Below, one piece after another: positions 9,186 through 16,176 of a stretch of DNA of 52,014 nucleotides. The first letter of the stretch is position 1. Each line of letters begins with the position of its first letter. Below the pieces are notes generated by a model. It was given only the letters and a program-made list of their open reading frames with translations. It did not search any database and was not told the origin of the DNA. Made by a program: the position numbers and the translations under genes. Source of the stretch: Phycisphaera sp. (GTDB lineage: Bacteria; Planctomycetota; Phycisphaerae; Phycisphaerales; Phycisphaeraceae); the NCBI GenBank assembly GCA_028285385.1, contig JANQPR010000237.1, forward strand, positions 1-52,014, in the 5' to 3' direction.

Positions 9186-10024
9186 GCTTTCTGCCGCATG
9201 GCTCACCCGCCGCGTTCAAGCCCGGAGACGGCTGTCTCCGGGCTTTCGCCGCGGTCGGTACGACGCGGGTTGCGTGCGGCCGCGCGTTCACGCTGGTCGA
9301 GTTGCTCGTGGTCATGGCGGTCATCGCGCTGCTGGTCGGGCTGCTGCTGCCGGCGCTGGGCGCGTCGCGCGAAGCGGGGCGGTCGGCGGCATGCCTGAGC
9401 AACCTGCGGCAGTGTGGCATCGCGCTGGCGGCGTACGCGGCGGACGAGGCGGGGCGGCTGCCGTTGGCCTACGACTACAACCACCCGTCGGGGCGGTTCG
9501 TGGAGTGGGACTTCGCGACGGATTACTCGGGCCCGCAGCCGACGGTCAGGCCGGGGCTGTTGTGGCAGGGCCGCGGCGACGGAAGGGTCCAGCAGTGCCC
9601 CAGTTACGACGGGCGGTCCAACACCATCGCCGACCCGTACACCGGCTACAACTACAACACGAGTTACCTCGGCGGATTCCGCCAGTTCGGTCAGATCGAT
9701 TTCGTCGCCTCGGCGCAACTGGAGCGGGTCCGTGACCCCGCGGGAACCGCGGCGTTCGGCGACGGGCAATACGAAGCCGGCGCGAACAAGTTCATGCGGG
9801 CTCCGCGCGCCATGGTCGGGCAGCCCGACGCCCCGCTCGACGCGGGGTTTACCGGCCGGTGGGCCGGGACCCAGGGTTTCCGTCATCACGGCGGGGCCGT
9901 GACACAGACCGCCCACGTCGACGGCCACGCCACGCCTTACGTCGATCGTTGGCTAGCCAGCTACCCGCTCGTCGATGGGACCGGATTTCTCTCCGAGGAC
10001 AACGCGGCGTATGACCTGCGTTAA
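9182..10024 (+). CDS. Pseudopilin-like protein (prepilin N-methylation signal, H-x9-DG type)
   Basis: A 280-residue protein with the type IV prepilin/type II pseudopilin signal [29 protein letters not shown] prepilin peptidase would cut before the Phe of FTLVE and methylate it. After the helix come [22 protein letters not shown] and a C-terminal [16 protein letters not shown], resembling the large planctomycete prepilin family. The only in-frame start that fits is TTG 9182, overlapping the upstream stop (TTGA) and preceded by GGAGG at 9172-9176, so translation is probably coupled to the surface-protein gene. The leader before the signal is long (about 35 residues) and is encoded by a perfect 12-bp hairpin, so the N-terminus is uncertain. 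Confidence 0.8.
   Translation: MSFLPHGSPAAFKPGDGCLRAFAAVGTTRVACGRAFTLVELLVVMAVIALLVGLLLPALGASREAGRSAACLSNLRQCGIALAAYAADEAGRLPLAYDYNHPSGRFVEWDFATDYSGPQPTVRPGLLWQGRGDGRVQQCPSYDGRSNTIADPYTGYNYNTSYLGGFRQFGQIDFVASAQLERVRDPAGTAAFGDGQYEAGANKFMRAPRAMVGQPDAPLDAGFTGRWAGTQGFRHHGGAVTQTAHVDGHATPYVDRWLASYPLVDGTGFLSEDNAAYDLR
9216..9243 (+). terminator. Perfect 12-bp hairpin inside the pseudopilin leader (terminator- or attenuator-like)
   Basis: AAGCCCGGAGAC (9216-9227), loop GGCT, and GTCTCCGGGCTT (9232-9243) followed by only one more T. It looks like the terminator of the preceding surface-protein gene but falls inside the reading frame of the next one. It may partly end transcription between the two genes. 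Confidence 0.5.
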
Positions 10025-10071
10025 CCCGGGCCGGCGCTCGATTTCAGGCTACGCGATGGAAAGGACTCGCC

Positions 10072-10326
10072 GTGGTGATTGATCGTTGCATGCGAACCCG
10101 CCGGACGTTCTGTGACCTGATCGACGAGGCCCGGGCCGAGCGACTCAGCCTGTCGGAGTTGATCGCCCGCCTGGAGGCCTTGGGGTGTGATGGTGCCTGT
10201 CAGGTGTACCTGCGTCGCGCGTACCGCACGGGGCAGACCTGTTTCGGGTACCCGCTGGCCGAAGTCAGTGAACCTCCCCCCAATGAACTGGATACGGTGG
10301 CACACCGCCCCGTGATGCACGCGTAA
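10072..10326 (+). CDS. BFD-like small [2Fe-2S] protein, cysteine pattern altered
   Basis: An 84-residue protein starting at GTG 10072 (or GTG 10075) behind AAGGA. It is clearly paralogous to the next gene: both share V/Q-I-D-R-C, T-F-x-x-L, R-x-x-x-L-S-L-x-x-L-I, and R-A-Y-R-T-G. The bacterioferritin-associated-ferredoxin fold binds a [2Fe-2S] cluster with C-x-C and C-x2-C. Here the first pair is reduced to a single Cys (R-C-M-R), the second reads C-D-G-A-C, and an extra Cys sits at residue 14. Cluster binding may therefore be changed or lost. Its role near a cobalamin-controlled surface operon is unknown. Confidence 0.65.
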   Translation: MVIDRCMRTRRTFCDLIDEARAERLSLSELIARLEALGCDGACQVYLRRAYRTGQTCFGYPLAEVSEPPPNELDTVAHRPVMHA

Positions 10327-10347
10327 CATTTGTCCCCGGGAGCCCCG

Positions 10348-10602
10348 ATGCAAATTGACCGCTGCATCTGCACACAACAGACCTTCGGCGAGTTGCTCGT
10401 CCGCGCCCACGTGGACGGGCTGTCGCTGGACCAACTGATCGACGACACCCGGGCCGGGACCGCGTGCACGATGTGTCGGCCGTACGTCTGCCGGGCGTAC
10501 CGCACGGGCGCGACCGTGTTCCACGAGGTGCTGAACTACGACGACGAGCCGGCTCCGACGGCGGATGATTCGACGGTCGTGAGGCGGCTGCCGGGCGGGT
10601 GA
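10348..10602 (+). CDS. BFD-like [2Fe-2S]-binding protein
   Basis: An 84-residue paralogue of the preceding gene, with the intact cysteine pattern of the bacterioferritin-associated-ferredoxin fold: C-I-C at residues 6-8 and C-T-M-C at about 40-43, a spacing that suits one [2Fe-2S] cluster. The start is ATG 10348 (MQIDRCIC) with GGGAG upstream; a TTG 18 bases earlier is less likely. The C-terminal 20 residues are acidic and probably disordered. BFD proteins pass electrons to release iron from bacterioferritin, but no bacterioferritin gene is here, and similar domains occur as regulators or redox adaptors. Confidence 0.75.
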   Translation: MQIDRCICTQQTFGELLVRAHVDGLSLDQLIDDTRAGTACTMCRPYVCRAYRTGATVFHEVLNYDDEPAPTADDSTVVRRLPGG

Positions 10603-10611
10603 CGCCGGTCG

Positions 10612-10642
10612 TTGACGGTCGTCTCACACGGGCCGTTACACT
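10612..10642 (+). promoter_or_regulatory. Possible promoter before the small membrane protein
   Basis: TTGACG (10612-10617) and TACACT (10637-10642), separated by 19 bases, which is longer than ideal. It lies 55 bases before the next start codon. Confidence 0.3.
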
Positions 10643-10696
10643 ACGGGAGCAAGTAATGCCTTGCCCCGCCTGACACGCTGTTCCCGGAGGCCCGCG

Positions 10697-10888
10697 ATGA
10701 CCTGTCTCTCTCTGCTTGCCCATGTCGGCCACCACAGCCCGAGCGAAACCGGTCTGTTGCACTTCCTGACCGACCCCGCGCACATCGCCTGGTGGGCCGC
10801 CGGCGTGCTGTTGGCGGGCGGGTTGTGGTTCGGCTGGCGAAGCCTGCGGCGTCGGAGGGTGGGCACCCGATCTGAAGCGCGACGCTGA
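10697..10888 (+). CDS. Small single-helix membrane protein, function unknown
   Basis: A 63-residue protein with a textbook ribosome site, GGAGG (10686-10690) six bases before ATG 10697. A short N-terminal part contains HVGHH and GLLHFLTDPAHIAWW; one membrane helix (about 34-50) is followed by WRSLRRRR, which would keep the C-terminus in the cytoplasm. The clustered histidines hint at metal contact, but this is speculation. It follows the two BFD-like genes and precedes pilT with a gap of about 170 bases. I do not recognise the family. Confidence 0.6.
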   Translation: MTCLSLLAHVGHHSPSETGLLHFLTDPAHIAWWAAGVLLAGGLWFGWRSLRRRRVGTRSEARR

Positions 10889-11056
10889 ACGTGGCCAAGG
10901 GTCTTGACGGCAAGATGGCAAGTTGTCGCGCTGCTTGACGCTTCGGGCGGTCGCGGCGAAGATTCGTGACGCTCGGCAGGGAAGCCGCTCTCGGGGGAAA
11001 CCGGTGGGGATCGGGGGTGAGTTGTTCTATGTCCCCGTTTTTCGTCCATCGTTTGG

Positions 11057-12226
11057 ATGGACGGCCGAAAGGTGGCTGCCTTGTCGAACCCGAACGCCGA
11101 TTCCTTGATCGCCCACGACCCGCTGGAGTACCACGCGACGCTCGCCGACACGCCGTTGGCCAAGTACTTCAAGGCCGCGGTGAAGTTCGAGTCGTCCGAC
11201 CTGATCATGCGAGGCGGGCAGGTGCCCAAGCTCCGACTGCGCGGCGCGCTCAAAGGCCTGGACACCCGGCCGCCTACGGAGGACGAGTTCAACCAGTGGA
11301 TCCACGACGGGCTTTCGAAGGAACAGATCGAGCAATACCAAGTCAAGGGATCGCTCGACCTCGGCGTGGACTTCGACGTCGAAGGCGAGATGCACCGCTT
11401 CCGGGTGAACATCTTTATGACGCGCGGCCGGTCGGCGATCGCGGCGCGGCGCGTCAGCAACGAGATCCTGAACTTTTCGCAGCTCAGCCTGCCCCCGGCG
11501 ATGGAGAAGATTACGCACGCCAGCCAGGGCATCATCCTGCTCTGCGGCGTCACCGGCTCGGGCAAGTCGACGACGATCGCCGCGATGCTGGACGAGATCA
11601 ACCAGCGGGAGAGCGTGCACATCCTCACGATCGAAGACCCGATCGAGTACCTCTTCGAAGACAAAAAGAGCATGATCAACCAGCGGGAGATCGGGCTCGA
11701 CTGTCCCGACTTCCCCACCGCGTTGCGGGCGATGGTGCGTGAAAACCCGGACGTTGTTTTGGTCGGCGAGATGCGCGACCGCGAGACATTCGAGGCCGCG
11801 CTCCAGGCCGCCGAGACCGGGCACCTGGTGTTCGGGACGATCCACGCCAGCTCGGCGTCTCAGGCGTTCGGCCGGATCTACGACCTGTTCCCCGCCGAGG
11901 AGCGTGAGGCGATCCGCACGCTGCTGGCGTACCAGATGCAGGCCTTCGTGTACCAGAAGCTGCTGCCGACGATCCGTGAGGACATGGCCCGGGTGCCCGC
12001 GGTCGAGATCCTGCTCCAGAGCCCGCCGACGCGGAAGTACATCCTCGAGGGACGCGAGGCCGAACTGGAGAAGGTGATCAAGGACAGCCGGGAGATGGGC
12101 ATGCAGACCTACGTCGACTCGTTGGTCGACCTGGTGGAGAAGGAATACATCCACCCGCGGGTCGCGCAGGCCAACGCCCCGAGCCCCGAAGAGATCAAGA
12201 TGCGGCTGCGCGGCATCAGCGTCTGA
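11057..12226 (+). CDS. pilT: PilT-family twitching-motility ATPase
   Basis: A 389-residue hexameric secretion ATPase of the pilus-retraction type. The N-terminal PAS-like domain is followed by Walker A GVTGSGKST (about 164-172), the Asp box HILTIEDPIEYLF, Walker B VVLVGEMRD and the His box ETGHLVFGTIHASSA, then AIRTLLAYQMQAFVYQKLLP in the C-terminal part. All catalytic motifs are intact. PilT depolymerises type IV pili, pulling the cell or imported DNA. ATG 11057 has no ribosome site; TTG 11081 has AAAGGTGG at a good distance and may be the real start, shortening the protein by 8 residues. The next gene encodes a related but dead ATPase. Confidence 0.92.
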   Translation: MDGRKVAALSNPNADSLIAHDPLEYHATLADTPLAKYFKAAVKFESSDLIMRGGQVPKLRLRGALKGLDTRPPTEDEFNQWIHDGLSKEQIEQYQVKGSLDLGVDFDVEGEMHRFRVNIFMTRGRSAIAARRVSNEILNFSQLSLPPAMEKITHASQGIILLCGVTGSGKSTTIAAMLDEINQRESVHILTIEDPIEYLFEDKKSMINQREIGLDCPDFPTALRAMVRENPDVVLVGEMRDRETFEAALQAAETGHLVFGTIHASSASQAFGRIYDLFPAEEREAIRTLLAYQMQAFVYQKLLPTIREDMARVPAVEILLQSPPTRKYILEGREAELEKVIKDSREMGMQTYVDSLVDLVEKEYIHPRVAQANAPSPEEIKMRLRGISV

Positions 12227-12227
12227 C

Positions 12228-12243
12228 GCCTCGGCCGAGGCGG
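12228..12243 (+). terminator. Palindrome after pilT
   Basis: CGCCTCGGCCGAGGCG is a perfect 16-base palindrome starting two bases after the pilT stop. No T-run follows, so it may be an RNA-stabilising stem rather than a terminator. Confidence 0.35.
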
Positions 12244-12374
12244 TTCAACGCGTCCCGCAAGGCGGGGGTCGACCGGGTATATTCCGTGGTCCCGCGTCGG
12301 GGCGGTGTCGACGCCGTTGATGTGGCGCCCGGTTGGGGTGCCGACCGCTCGTTTCCTCCCGCGATTGCCTGCTC

Positions 12375-14006
12375 ATGAGCCTGCTCGCCCAAGCCGACGC
12401 CGCGTTCCAACTCTCACTGGTCAAGCCGCCGATCGTCGCCCTCGTGCTGGCCGGCTGGGCGTGGGTCGTCAGCCACCTCGACAAGGACGCCGGGTTCTTC
12501 TACCTCAAGCAGGGATTGTTCAGCCTGGCGCACCTCGTCGCGGCGATCGTGGGCTTCGGGCTGATGCTCGCCGTGCCCGCCTTCTGGGTCGGGCTGCCGC
12601 TGGGCCTGCTGGTCCTGCTCTCGTCGATCGCCGGCTACGTCGTCTACCGCAACAAGCAGGTCCCGCCCGGCAAGGAGTGGACGCTCGACCTCGAGTCGTT
12701 CAAGCAGAACCTCGAGCAGCGGCAGCAGCGTTCGGCGCAGAAGAGCGCCGCGGTACGCCTGCAGGACAGCAACGGCACCGAGCTCGAGGTCCCTCAGAGC
12801 AACGACCCGCGTTACGCGGCGCACCGCGCCGTCGAGAACCTGCTCGACTACGCCATCGCCCGAAGCGCCGGACAGGTCGACCTGGCCGTCGAGCCCGAGC
12901 AGACGAAGCTGTCGGTCAAGATCGACGGCGTGAGTTACAAGCAGGACCCGCTCGAGCCGAAGCTCGCGTTGCAGGTCATCGACTACCTCAAGGCCGCCGC
13001 GGGCCAGGACGTCGAGGACCGCCGCCGCAAACAGACCGGCCGGATCACCGCGATCGACGACGAGGGCACCCCGACCGACCTCGAGGTCGTGACCGCCGGG
13101 TCGACGCGCGGGCTCAAGCTGCAGGCCATCCTCGACCCCGACCGCGTCACCGAGATGCCACTGAGCATGCTCGGCCTGCTCCCGGCACAACTGGAGTACG
13201 TCGAGTCGCTGCTCTCGGAAAACAAGGGCGTCGTCATGGTGGCCGCCGACCGGCACCAGGGCGGCCCGACCACGATGTACGCGCTGGTCCACCACGTCGA
13301 CCCGTACATCAACAGCGTCGTGTCCGTTGAGGAATCCGACGCGATCGAGTTGGAGGGCGTCGACCGGCACATCATCGACCGGTCCACCCCGGCCGGCGAG
13401 TTCAACCAGAAGCTCGGCGTGATCATCCGGTCCGACCCGAACGTGGTGATGCTCGACCGCGTCGCCGACGCCGACACGCTCAAGGCCGTGGGCGAAGTCG
13501 GGGCGGACATGCGGTTCCTGCTGCCGCTCCCCGCCGAGAACGCGACCAAGGCGCTGTCGACGTACGTCAAAGCCGTGGGCGACCGCAAGCAGGCGGCCCG
13601 TTCATTGGCCACCGTGATCGCGCAGCGGTTGGTGCGGACACTGTGCCCGACGTGCCGCGTGCCGTACAAGCCCGACCCCTCGGCGATCAAGAAGCTCAAC
13701 CTCCCTGCCGACAAGGTCGGCACGCTGTACAAGGCCTCCGGGAAGGTGCTGGTGAAGGACCGCGAGCAGGAGTGCCCCGACTGCCACGGCATCGGTTACC
13801 GCGGGCGCACCGGCATCTTCGAGGTCATGCCGCTCGACGACACCGCCCGGCAGCTCATCACCGGCGGCGACCACGACCAGCTCCGCAACCACCTCCGCAA
13901 GCAGGGCATGGTCTACCTCCAGGAGGCCGCGCTGGCGAAGGTCGTCGAGGGCCACACCGACATCAAGGAAGTGCAGCGGGTGCTCTCGGGCAAAGGCAGC
14001 GATTAA
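12375..14006 (+). CDS. Membrane-anchored PilB/GspE-like pseudo-ATPase
   Basis: A 543-residue protein. Residues about 12-95 hold hydrophobic segments (two or three membrane helices), unusual for this soluble family. The rest aligns with GspE/PilB: an N2-like domain (about 160-270), a motor domain and the four-cysteine zinc site CPTC (424-427) with CPDCHGIGYRGRTGIFEV (467-484). The ATPase core is wrecked. Where Walker A should read G-P-T-G-S-G-K-T it has AADRHQGGPTT (about 290-300, no Lys); the Asp box has become VVSVEESDAIE; Walker B has LDRVAD in place of G-E-I-R-D. It cannot plausibly hydrolyse ATP, yet the zinc domain and length are intact, so it is a maintained pseudoenzyme, perhaps a structural or regulatory partner of pilus or secretion ATPases. 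Confidence 0.8.
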   Translation: MSLLAQADAAFQLSLVKPPIVALVLAGWAWVVSHLDKDAGFFYLKQGLFSLAHLVAAIVGFGLMLAVPAFWVGLPLGLLVLLSSIAGYVVYRNKQVPPGKEWTLDLESFKQNLEQRQQRSAQKSAAVRLQDSNGTELEVPQSNDPRYAAHRAVENLLDYAIARSAGQVDLAVEPEQTKLSVKIDGVSYKQDPLEPKLALQVIDYLKAAAGQDVEDRRRKQTGRITAIDDEGTPTDLEVVTAGSTRGLKLQAILDPDRVTEMPLSMLGLLPAQLEYVESLLSENKGVVMVAADRHQGGPTTMYALVHHVDPYINSVVSVEESDAIELEGVDRHIIDRSTPAGEFNQKLGVIIRSDPNVVMLDRVADADTLKAVGEVGADMRFLLPLPAENATKALSTYVKAVGDRKQAARSLATVIAQRLVRTLCPTCRVPYKPDPSAIKKLNLPADKVGTLYKASGKVLVKDREQECPDCHGIGYRGRTGIFEVMPLDDTARQLITGGDHDQLRNHLRKQGMVYLQEAALAKVVEGHTDIKEVQRVLSGKGSD

Positions 14007-14068
14007 ACCGGCGCAACGTCGGCGGTGGCACAACTCACAGCAGTGACGAACCGCGAAGTGATTGACTC

Positions 14069-15790
14069 ATGATCCTGAACATCATTGTCCTGCTCTTCGT
14101 CCTCGGCATGGCCGTCCTCTGGTCGACCTACGGGCTGTTCTCGGCGTTCATCCAACTGGTCCTGATGATCATCGCTGGCGCGATCGCGTTCGCGGTGTGG
14201 GAGCCGCTGACGGTCGGGCTGCTGCTGAACTACCTGCCGGACTACGCGTGGAGCGTCGGGCTGATCGGGCCGTTCTTCGCGGTGCTGCTGCTGCTGCGGG
14301 TCGGCGTGGACAAGTTCGTGCCGGGCAACATGAAGCTGCCGAAACTGGCGGACCAGATCCTAGGCGCGGGCGTCGGCGCGGTGTGCGGCGTCGTCGCCGC
14401 AGGAGTGACGCTGATCGGAGTCGCGTTCCTGCCGCTGCCGCAGTCGCTGCTGGGGTACCAGCCGTACGAAGTGAAGAGCAACGCGACGATCGGCGTGTCG
14501 GAGGGTGACGTAACCGCGTCACTGTGGGTCCCCGCGGACAAGTGGGCGGCGCAAATGTTCAGCTACCTCTCCCGGCAAGGCTTCGCCACCGCGACACCGT
14601 TGGCGGAACTGTACCCGGACCTGTTCCAGCACGCCGGCACGCACCGGATCGCGCGGTTCTTCGATCCGAATAGCTCGCTCGTCGCGCTGCCGGGCAACAT
14701 CGAGGTGACCGCGGCGCAGACGTTCACCGACGAACTACCCGGCCAACTCGGCGAGGAGCTCATCACGTTCCTCGGCTCGGCCCCGACGCGCAGCGGCGAC
14801 CAGATCGTCACCGTCACCACCGAGTGGACGCACCCGCGCGGCGAGATGACCCCCGACGGGATCCTCCGCGTCCCGCCGGCGCAGACGCAGCTCGTCGCCG
14901 AGGTCTCCGGGCAGAAGGGCCTGCAGCGATACCTGCCGATCGGTTGGACGAAGCTGTCGGATACCTCGGCCGACCGGGTGTTCTACTTCGTCGCCAACAA
15001 CCAGAGCATGGCGAGCAACCTCGCGTCGCCGGCGGACCTCGTGTTCGTCTACGCGATCCCGGACAACGCCGAGCCGAAGTTCTTCCAGGCCCGCGGCGTG
15101 CGGTTCGAGCTGCCGTCCGACATCGCGAGCAACGACGCCTCGGCGCTAGTCGCGGCGCTGGGCCTGCCGTTCCAGGAAGGGGAGGCCGGCGAGGACGAGC
15201 CGCGCGTCGTGGTGAGCAACCCCGACGCCGCGGCGCGGGTGAGCGAAGAGATCGTCGGCGGGTTCGCCAACCACAAGGCCGTCGCCCTCGAACAGACTGC
15301 GGGGCTGGCCCGGGCGATCTCCCCGAACGACGCGACCGGGCTGGACGTCCAGGACGGCGTCGTGGTCGGTGGCAAAGACCGCACCAGCAAGTCGGCCCGC
15401 GGCGGGGCGTCGGCCCGGAACATCGCCGTGCCCGGGTCGCTTCAGCCGATCCGCCTGACCGTCACGCCGACCGCGGCGTCGCAGTCGGCTGTTGGCAACA
15501 TGGTCCAGGGCGGCACCACCGACCCGGAGATCTGGCTCGAGGCCACCAACGGCAGGCGGTTCAACGGAGTGGCCTACAGCTGGCTCTCGGACCGTGAACA
15601 AGAAGTAAGCATCCAGACCATCGATCGCACCAGCGACCTGCCGCTCAACGCCTACAAGCAGGGCGACACGCTGTACGTCTACTTCCACGTCCCGCCAAAC
15701 TTTGTGCTCTCCAAGTACCACATCGGCGACCAGGCGTACCAAGAGATCACCTACACCGTCGAGGACCTGCCGCCGGCCCGGCGGCGCTGA
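14069..15790 (+). CDS. CvpA-like membrane protein with large extracytoplasmic domain
   Basis: A 573-residue protein. The first 140 residues contain four membrane helices (IIVLLFVLGMAVLWSTYGLF, FIQLVLMIIAGAIAFAVW, and two more around 65-85 and 105-130) in the arrangement of the CvpA/colicin V production family. From about 140 to the end is a long, soluble, beta-rich part with no motif I recognise; it lacks further helices and is probably outside the cytoplasm. It starts 62 bases after the pseudo-ATPase gene on the same strand, so the two may be co-transcribed. CvpA proteins affect envelope homeostasis and secretion in other bacteria; the exact role here is unknown. Confidence 0.6.
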   Translation: MILNIIVLLFVLGMAVLWSTYGLFSAFIQLVLMIIAGAIAFAVWEPLTVGLLLNYLPDYAWSVGLIGPFFAVLLLLRVGVDKFVPGNMKLPKLADQILGAGVGAVCGVVAAGVTLIGVAFLPLPQSLLGYQPYEVKSNATIGVSEGDVTASLWVPADKWAAQMFSYLSRQGFATATPLAELYPDLFQHAGTHRIARFFDPNSSLVALPGNIEVTAAQTFTDELPGQLGEELITFLGSAPTRSGDQIVTVTTEWTHPRGEMTPDGILRVPPAQTQLVAEVSGQKGLQRYLPIGWTKLSDTSADRVFYFVANNQSMASNLASPADLVFVYAIPDNAEPKFFQARGVRFELPSDIASNDASALVAALGLPFQEGEAGEDEPRVVVSNPDAAARVSEEIVGGFANHKAVALEQTAGLARAISPNDATGLDVQDGVVVGGKDRTSKSARGGASARNIAVPGSLQPIRLTVTPTAASQSAVGNMVQGGTTDPEIWLEATNGRRFNGVAYSWLSDREQEVSIQTIDRTSDLPLNAYKQGDTLYVYFHVPPNFVLSKYHIGDQAYQEITYTVEDLPPARRR

Positions 15791-15818
15791 GTCGCATCGT
15801 CGCCCGCGAGGTTTTGGG

Positions 15819-16172
15819 TTACGACGGTTCGGGCGGGTAGCGCTCACGCCAGTAGCGGCACGCGCGATCGCCGGGGTTGACGTCCTCCCGGCAACTGCGC
15901 GGGCGGCATTCGTACCACCGGCAGCGCCGGTTCTGGAGGTCGAGCCAGACGCAGGGGCCGGGCTCGCCGCGGCGGGGCGATCGCGTGTGCGCCCGGATCA
16001 GCGCGACGGCCTCTTCCGGGGCGGCGGCGAACCAGCGGGCCTGCTGCGGGTCGGCGCGGGCGGCGTCGGCCCGGTCCGGGCGTTCGGGCAGCAGGGCCGC
16101 GTAGCCGGGCGGGCTGCTCTGTTCGAGGCAGCAGCCGATGCAGCCGTCGCAGTTGAGGACCGGCAGCCGCAC
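15819..16172 (-). CDS. YkgJ-type cysteine-cluster (zinc/iron-chelating) protein
   Basis: A 117-residue protein with the C-x2-C-x2-C-C opening (CDGCIGCC, residues about 8-15) and later cysteines in GPCVWLD, CRWYECRPRSCRE and CRYW. This is the pattern of the YkgJ family, which binds zinc or an Fe-S cluster through about eight Cys. GTG 16172 is the only start that fits: it sits four bases after the hglS stop on the same strand, so the two genes are translated together. YkgJ family roles are poorly defined; the tight link to HglS, an Fe(II) enzyme, makes a metal-supply or maturation role conceivable but unproven. Confidence 0.75.
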   Translation of the reverse strand: MRLPVLNCDGCIGCCLEQSSPPGYAALLPERPDRADAARADPQQARWFAAAPEEAVALIRAHTRSPRRGEPGPCVWLDLQNRRCRWYECRPRSCREDVNPGDRACRYWRERYPPEPS

Positions 16173-16176
16173 GGGG

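Noticed and set aside
10889-11056. Two TTGACG boxes before pilT as promoters
   Set aside because: Neither has a convincing -10 at 16-18 bases; kept out of the feature list.
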